Shown here: in pieces, positions 6,404 to 9,090 of the stretch | Layout of the letters: every line of letters starts with the position of its first letter | Position numbering within the stretch: position 1 is the first letter of the stretch | NCBI GenBank assembly: GCA_016463385.1 | Contig: JAEMRL010000076.1 | Coordinates: 1-9,090 of the forward strand | Direction: 5' to 3' | Length of the DNA stretch: 9,090 bases | Source: Thermoleophilia bacterium | GTDB taxonomy: Bacteria; Actinomycetota; Thermoleophilia; Miltoncostaeales; Miltoncostaeaceae | The notes under the pieces: model-generated | Told to the model about the DNA's origin: nothing | The model's input: only the letters and a program-made list of their open reading frames with translations | The model's database searches: none | Program-made: the position numbers and the translations under genes

Positions 6404-6715
6404 CTATCCGGCGTCCGCCCGGTCGGCCGCCCGGGTCAGCAGCGCGGCCACGGCGCGGGCCTGCTCGGGCGTCAGCCGCGCGTAGACCGGTCGCAGCCCC
6501 TCGCTCAGCAGGACGTCCACCGCGGGGCGGCCGCGGAAGACGGGCCCGCCGATCACCGCCTGCGCCACCACCCGGGCCCTCCCGTCGCCGTAGCGCACCG
6601 ACTGGGGGTCGGCGGTCAGGGCCTCCTCCCCCTCCCACAGCACGCGGGCGTCGAGGTCCCTCCGGCCGAGGCCGTCCTCCCAGATCGTGCCGCCCTCGTG
6701 GGTCTCGCCGCTCAA
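6404..6715 (-). CDS. Hypothetical protein, 103 aa
   Basis: I do not recognise a family. The protein is small, acidic to neutral and apparently soluble. Its N-terminus is rich in Gly, Glu and Asp. The middle reads DGRARVVAQAVIGGPVFRGRPAVDVLLSEG, and it ends in a helical, Ala- and Arg-rich tail beginning LTPEQARAVAALLTRAADRA. That kind of tail is frequent in small actinobacterial proteins. The start is TTG 6713-6715, supported by GAGGAGA at 6722-6728 with a 6-nt spacer. Almost every codon ends in G or C, which supports real coding on this strand. The gene follows the GNAT gene after 22 bases and is probably the last gene of that operon. No terminator is obvious after its TAG. Confidence 0.72.
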   Translation of the reverse strand: MSGETHEGGTIWEDGLGRRDLDARVLWEGEEALTADPQSVRYGDGRARVVAQAVIGGPVFRGRPAVDVLLSEGLRPVYARLTPEQARAVAALLTRAADRADAG

Positions 6716-6737
6716 CTCGTCTCTCCTCGGGTGCCGG

Positions 6738-7301
6738 TCACGGAGCGCCCAGACTAGTCTCCCGCGGGTCGGTGGGCAGCAGCGAGAAGAGGACCATGTC
6801 GGTCCGGGACGGACCCCGGTACCACGCCTCGCGCAGCGTGCCCTCGCGGACGAAGCCGCAGCTCTCGGCCACGCGGATCGAGGCCGCGTTGGCCACGGCG
6901 GCCTGGAGGTCGAGGCGGGCGAAGCCGCCGTCGGTGACGGCCCAGTCGGACATGAGCGCGAGGCCCCGCCGGGCGACGCCCCGGCCCCGCTCGGAGGGCG
7001 CCACCCAGTAGCCGATCTCGGCGCGGTGGACGTCGTGGCGATCGATCACCAGCCCGATCGCGCCGAGCAGGCGGTCGTCGCCCGGATCGGCCATCGCCAG
7101 GTCGATGCTCTCCCCCAGCAGGCGCCGGGCGGGCGCGCCGGAGATGAACTCGCGCGCATCGTCCTCGCCGTACGGATACGGGATGCGGGTGAAGCTCTGG
7201 ATCAGCGGATCCTGGCAGCAGGCGGTGACGGCGGGGACGTCGTCCTCGCCGAACGGGCGCAGCAGCACGCGGTCGTCGGCCAGGCGGGGCAGCGGCAACA
7301 T
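6738..7301 (-). CDS. GNAT-family N-acetyltransferase (RimJ/RimL type)
   Basis: A 187-residue cytosolic enzyme expected to move an acetyl group from acetyl-CoA to an amine. The N-terminus VLLRPFGEDDVPAV is the usual first strand and helix of RimJ/RimL-like proteins. EIGYWVAPSERGRGVARRGL (95-114) holds the acetyl-CoA pyrophosphate loop, RGRGVA at 105-110. AVANAASIRVAESCGFVREG (135-154) is the characteristic NxxSxrvaeklGF-type motif, and TDMVLFSLLP is the final strand. Relatives acetylate N-termini of ribosomal proteins or antibiotics; the target here is unknown. ATG 7301 lies 13 bases after the L,D-transpeptidase stop and has no clear Shine-Dalgarno, so translation may be coupled to the upstream gene. 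Confidence 0.92.
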   Translation of the reverse strand: MLPLPRLADDRVLLRPFGEDDVPAVTACCQDPLIQSFTRIPYPYGEDDAREFISGAPARRLLGESIDLAMADPGDDRLLGAIGLVIDRHDVHRAEIGYWVAPSERGRGVARRGLALMSDWAVTDGGFARLDLQAAVANAASIRVAESCGFVREGTLREAWYRGPSRTDMVLFSLLPTDPRETSLGAP

Positions 7302-7314
7302 GCCGCGCAGTCTG

Positions 7315-8070
7315 TCAGGGGCTGATCGAGACCGGGGTCCCGGGGCGGGCCGCGGAGGCGAGCCGCACGACGTCGGCGTTGCGCATCCGCATGCAGCCGT
7401 TGCTGGCGGCCGTCCCGATCAGGCCCGGCAGGCTGGTGCCGTGGATCGCGACGCGGCCGTCGCCGCCGGCGAACTCGTTGAGCTTCTCCGAGTAGCCGGT
7501 GAGCGGGAGGACGATCGGGCCGAGGAACGCGCCCGGCTGGTTGGTGCGCACGAGCTCGGCGATCGCGAAGTCCCTGCCGGTCGGCGTCGGGGTGCCGGCC
7601 TTGCCGACCGCGATCTGGGTGCGGAAGATCCGCTTCCCCCCGCGCGTCAACGTCAGCCGGCGCTCGCTGATGTCGATCGAGATCCGGAAGGGGGTGGTGC
7701 TGAGCGAGAGCACGTCGGCCGGAACCCACCCGCGGGAGCCGTTGGGGCGCCGCGGCAGCAGCACCTCGACCCAGCGCACGTCGTCCTTGACCACCGACCG
7801 CGTGATCAGGAGGGTCGTCGCCCCCTGCGCGAACGGGGCGATCGGCTGCACGACCATCTTCGCCTTGGCCGACCGGCGCGGGGCGGCGCGGGCGGTGACC
7901 GGCGCGAGCACGCGGCCCACCCAGGCGAGCTTCGCGGTGGGTGGGACGGGCACGTTCGCGGCCGTCGCGGACGGGACCGGACCGGAGGGAGCGGCCGTCG
8001 CCGGGCCCGCGGCGAGAGCCGCGAGGCAGACGGCGAGGACGGCGAGGCGGATGGCGCGGCGGGCGTTCAT
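7315..8070 (-). CDS. Secreted L,D-transpeptidase (YkuD domain) with SH3-like N-terminal region
   Basis: A 251-residue exported protein. Residues 1-27 form a Sec signal peptide: MNARR, a hydrophobic stretch, then GPATAA, with cleavage near the Ala pair. A Pro- and Ala-rich linker leads to a possible SH3-like region (about 50-120, including RGWVPADVLSL). The YkuD catalytic domain (about 127-250) shows HGTSLPGLIGTAASNGCMRM with His 210 and catalytic Cys 226 in the SNGCMR motif. Such enzymes form 3-3 cross-links in peptidoglycan or attach proteins to it, acting outside the membrane. ATG 8068-8070 is preferred over the adjacent GTG 8071-8073 because a TAGCGT box ends exactly 7 nt before it. The gene starts 10 bases after the methyltransferase stop codon. 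Confidence 0.94.
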   Translation of the reverse strand: MNARRAIRLAVLAVCLAALAAGPATAAPSGPVPSATAANVPVPPTAKLAWVGRVLAPVTARAAPRRSAKAKMVVQPIAPFAQGATTLLITRSVVKDDVRWVEVLLPRRPNGSRGWVPADVLSLSTTPFRISIDISERRLTLTRGGKRIFRTQIAVGKAGTPTPTGRDFAIAELVRTNQPGAFLGPIVLPLTGYSEKLNEFAGGDGRVAIHGTSLPGLIGTAASNGCMRMRNADVVRLASAARPGTPVSISP

Positions 8071-8077
8071 CACCCGG

Positions 8078-8107
8078 ACGCTATCGGCGCGGGCGGCGCA
8101 TTCCCAA
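8078..8107 (-). promoter_or_regulatory. Putative internal leaderless promoter of the L,D-transpeptidase gene
   Basis: TTGGGA (8107-8102) and TAGCGT (8083-8078) are 18 nt apart, and the -10 ends 7 nt before ATG 8070. The -35 lies inside the last codons of the methyltransferase gene and the -10 overlaps its stop codon. No Shine-Dalgarno precedes the ATG. The layout matches the promoter at 6317-6345. Confidence 0.45.
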
Positions 8108-8875
8108 GATCAGCGGCATCTCGCCGACCGCGACCACCGCGCGGAGCATCGGCGAGTGCATCGCAAGGGCGTCGCGGCCCGCGATCGCCGGCCCGCGGAC
8201 GGAGGCGTCGGTCGCGACCTCGCGCGTGATCCGGAGGGCCAGCCGGGGCCCGGCCTCGCGCATGAGCGCCGGGGGCGCGGGCAGATCGACCGGCCCGGTG
8301 AGCGATCCGACCACGACCAGCCCGGCCGCCTCGAGCGCGGCCCGCCACGCGCCGACGTCGAGCATGGCGATGCCGGCCGACTCCAGCGCGTCGCGTCCGG
8401 CGCCCACGCCGGGGGCATCGGCCGCGGGGGTCACGTCGAGGATCACGAGCCGCCCGCCGGCGCGCAGGAGCCGCGCGCCCTCGGCGAGCGCGGCCGCCCG
8501 GTCGTCGGCCGAGAGCGTGCTGAGCAGGCCGTCGGCGACGACCAGCGACGCCGCGCCCTCCTCCAGGCCTGTGGCGCCGAGGGGGGCCTCGACGACGTCG
8601 CGCCCGGCGCCCGCGAGCGCCTTGCGCAGATGGCCGGCCGCCGTGGCGTCCGGCTCGACCCCGGTCCAGGTGCGGACGCCGTGGGCGAGAAGCAGCTCCG
8701 AGGTGAGCCCGAGTCCGGGCGCGAGCTCCACGACCCGGCTGCCCTCCTCCAGGCCGCCGCCCTCGGCCGCCCGGGCGACCATCGCCGGCCCGCCGGGCTG
8801 CACGAACCCGGACACGACCCGCCGCGCGAGCGGCCAGTGGGAGACGGTCTGCTGTGCCTGCGCGGTCGTGGTCAT
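8081..8875 (-). CDS. Class I SAM-dependent methyltransferase
   Basis: A cytosolic enzyme of 264 residues with a Rossmann-type SAM domain. Motif I is VVELAPGLGLTSELL (about 48-62), a variant of the ExGxGxG loop with Ala-Pro in place of the first Gly. GVEPD (72-76) is the acidic motif at the end of strand 2. VVADGLLSTLS (112-122) and LLRAGGRLVILDV (136-148) match motifs post-I to III. The acceptor substrate is not evident. The C-terminal 80 residues (LPAPPALMREAGPRLALRI and following) look like a substrate-specific region. The chosen ATG 8875 has AGGAGG at 8879-8884. The open frame runs further back to 8920, but those 15 residues look non-coding. It is the likely first gene of the four-gene run down to 6404. 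Confidence 0.88.
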   Translation of the reverse strand: MTTTAQAQQTVSHWPLARRVVSGFVQPGGPAMVARAAEGGGLEEGSRVVELAPGLGLTSELLLAHGVRTWTGVEPDATAAGHLRKALAGAGRDVVEAPLGATGLEEGAASLVVADGLLSTLSADDRAAALAEGARLLRAGGRLVILDVTPAADAPGVGAGRDALESAGIAMLDVGAWRAALEAAGLVVVGSLTGPVDLPAPPALMREAGPRLALRITREVATDASVRGPAIAGRDALAMHSPMLRAVVAVGEMPLILGMRRPRR

Positions 8876-8892
8876 CGGCCTCCTCGACCCGT

Positions 8893-8908
8893 GGTATCCG
8901 CCGGTATC
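8893..8908. repeat. Direct repeat GGTATC x2
   Basis: GGTATC occurs at 8893-8898 and again at 8903-8908, 10 bases apart, in the leader of the methyltransferase gene. One helical turn of spacing would suit a dimeric regulator, but the unit is short and may be chance. Confidence 0.25.
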
Positions 8909-8941
8909 GAAGCAGCACAACCGTCCGAAGCCAAGGCGGCG

Positions 8942-9090
8942 TCACCCCGCCAGCGTCGCGGTGCGCACTCCGCCCGAGGGACCGTCCTCCGTCCACACCG
9001 CGATACCGCCCCCGGCGTCCCCGGCCGCGACCGCCGGGGCCTCGCGGACGCGCGCCGGGGCGAACGCGGGGCGCGTCCGCGAGGCCCCGG
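8942..9090 (-). CDS. C-terminal end of an unidentified protein (partial)
   Basis: A minus-strand frame is open from the window edge to TGA at 8942-8944, giving about 48 residues that end GIAVWTEDGPSGGVRTATLAG. All but three sense codons end in G or C, as in the confirmed genes. The Gly-rich IAVWTED...GVRTATLAG pattern resembles a blade of an extracellular beta-propeller-like or repeat protein, but this is an impression and no family is assigned. It lies 66 bases upstream of the methyltransferase start on the same strand. A long inverted repeat falls inside the frame, so the reading is not certain. Confidence 0.5.
   Translation of the reverse strand, partial: GASRTRPAFAPARVREAPAVAAGDAGGGIAVWTEDGPSGGVRTATLAG
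9034..9090. repeat. 20-bp perfect inverted repeat at the window edge
   Basis: Arms at 9034-9053 and 9071-9090 are exact reverse complements, separated by a 17-nt spacer. The right arm stops at the last base of the window, so the repeat may be longer. It falls inside the partial reading frame, where the arms encode GASRTR and ARVREAP on the minus strand. It could be a strong RNA hairpin, a protein-binding site or an old duplication. Confidence 0.75.

Noticed and set aside
3466..7011. An 1181-residue open frame on the plus strand, antisense to the c-di-GMP gene and its neighbour
   Set aside because: It is rich in Arg, Gly, Ala, Asp and His with no domain, and lies opposite a gene with clear catalytic motifs. 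Long antisense open frames are expected where codons end in G or C.
8876..8920. Extending the methyltransferase to an upstream start at 8920
   Set aside because: The extra residues look unlike a protein start in this family, and AGGAGG sits just before ATG 8875.
8935..8951. A GGCGG/CCGCC hairpin over the stop of the partial gene as a terminator
   Set aside because: The stem is only five base pairs with a seven-base loop, common by chance in this composition.
8070..8996. A 308-residue minus-strand frame overlapping the methyltransferase
   Set aside because: It is an Arg/Gly-rich shadow in another frame. The overlapping frame has SAM-binding motifs and a good ribosome binding site.
1..9090. 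Mobile element, prophage, CRISPR or defence island
   Set aside because: No transposase, integrase, terminal repeats, spaced repeats or tRNA was seen, and codon use is even across the genes.

Overview
This is a very GC-rich window (well above 65% by eye). Nearly every codon in its genes ends in G or C, and GTG and TTG starts occur beside ATG. Two genes appear to have a TANNNT-type -10 box exactly 7 nt before their ATG, the leaderless arrangement common in Actinomycetota. Gene content (14-TM drug transporter with TetR regulator, multidomain PAS/GAF/GGDEF/HD-GYP protein, YkuD L,D-transpeptidase) fits a high-GC actinobacterium. A Solirubrobacterales/Thermoleophilia-like lineage is a guess from general protein flavour and was not tested.

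Layout. (1) 1-441, plus strand: the C-terminal part of an FAD-dependent amine/amino-acid oxidoreductase, cut by the window edge. (2) 445-485: a 19-bp perfect hairpin between convergent genes. (3) 491-2631: a divergent efflux module, an MFS exporter on the minus strand and a TetR-family repressor on the plus strand. Their short intergenic region carries two matching 18-bp dyads and overlapping -10 boxes, a textbook self-regulated drug-efflux switch. (4) 2633-2660: a second convergent hairpin. (5) 2675-6309, minus strand: a 915-aa c-di-GMP signalling protein (three PAS, GAF, GGDEF, HD-GYP) followed by a UPF0173-type metallo-beta-lactamase-fold hydrolase. (6) 6404-8875, minus strand: a tight four-gene run of SAM methyltransferase, secreted L,D-transpeptidase, GNAT acetyltransferase and a small unknown protein. 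(7) 8942-9090, minus strand: the probable C-terminal end of another protein, containing a 20-bp perfect inverted repeat that reaches the window edge.

No RNA genes, insertion sequences, CRISPR arrays or prophage signs were seen, and no gene-free stretch exceeds about 155 bases. The window looks like ordinary chromosome. The most informative points are regulatory: the paired operators, the TetR gene with no canonical start near its Shine-Dalgarno sequence, two leaderless promoters, and the c-di-GMP protein with both synthesis and degradation motifs intact.
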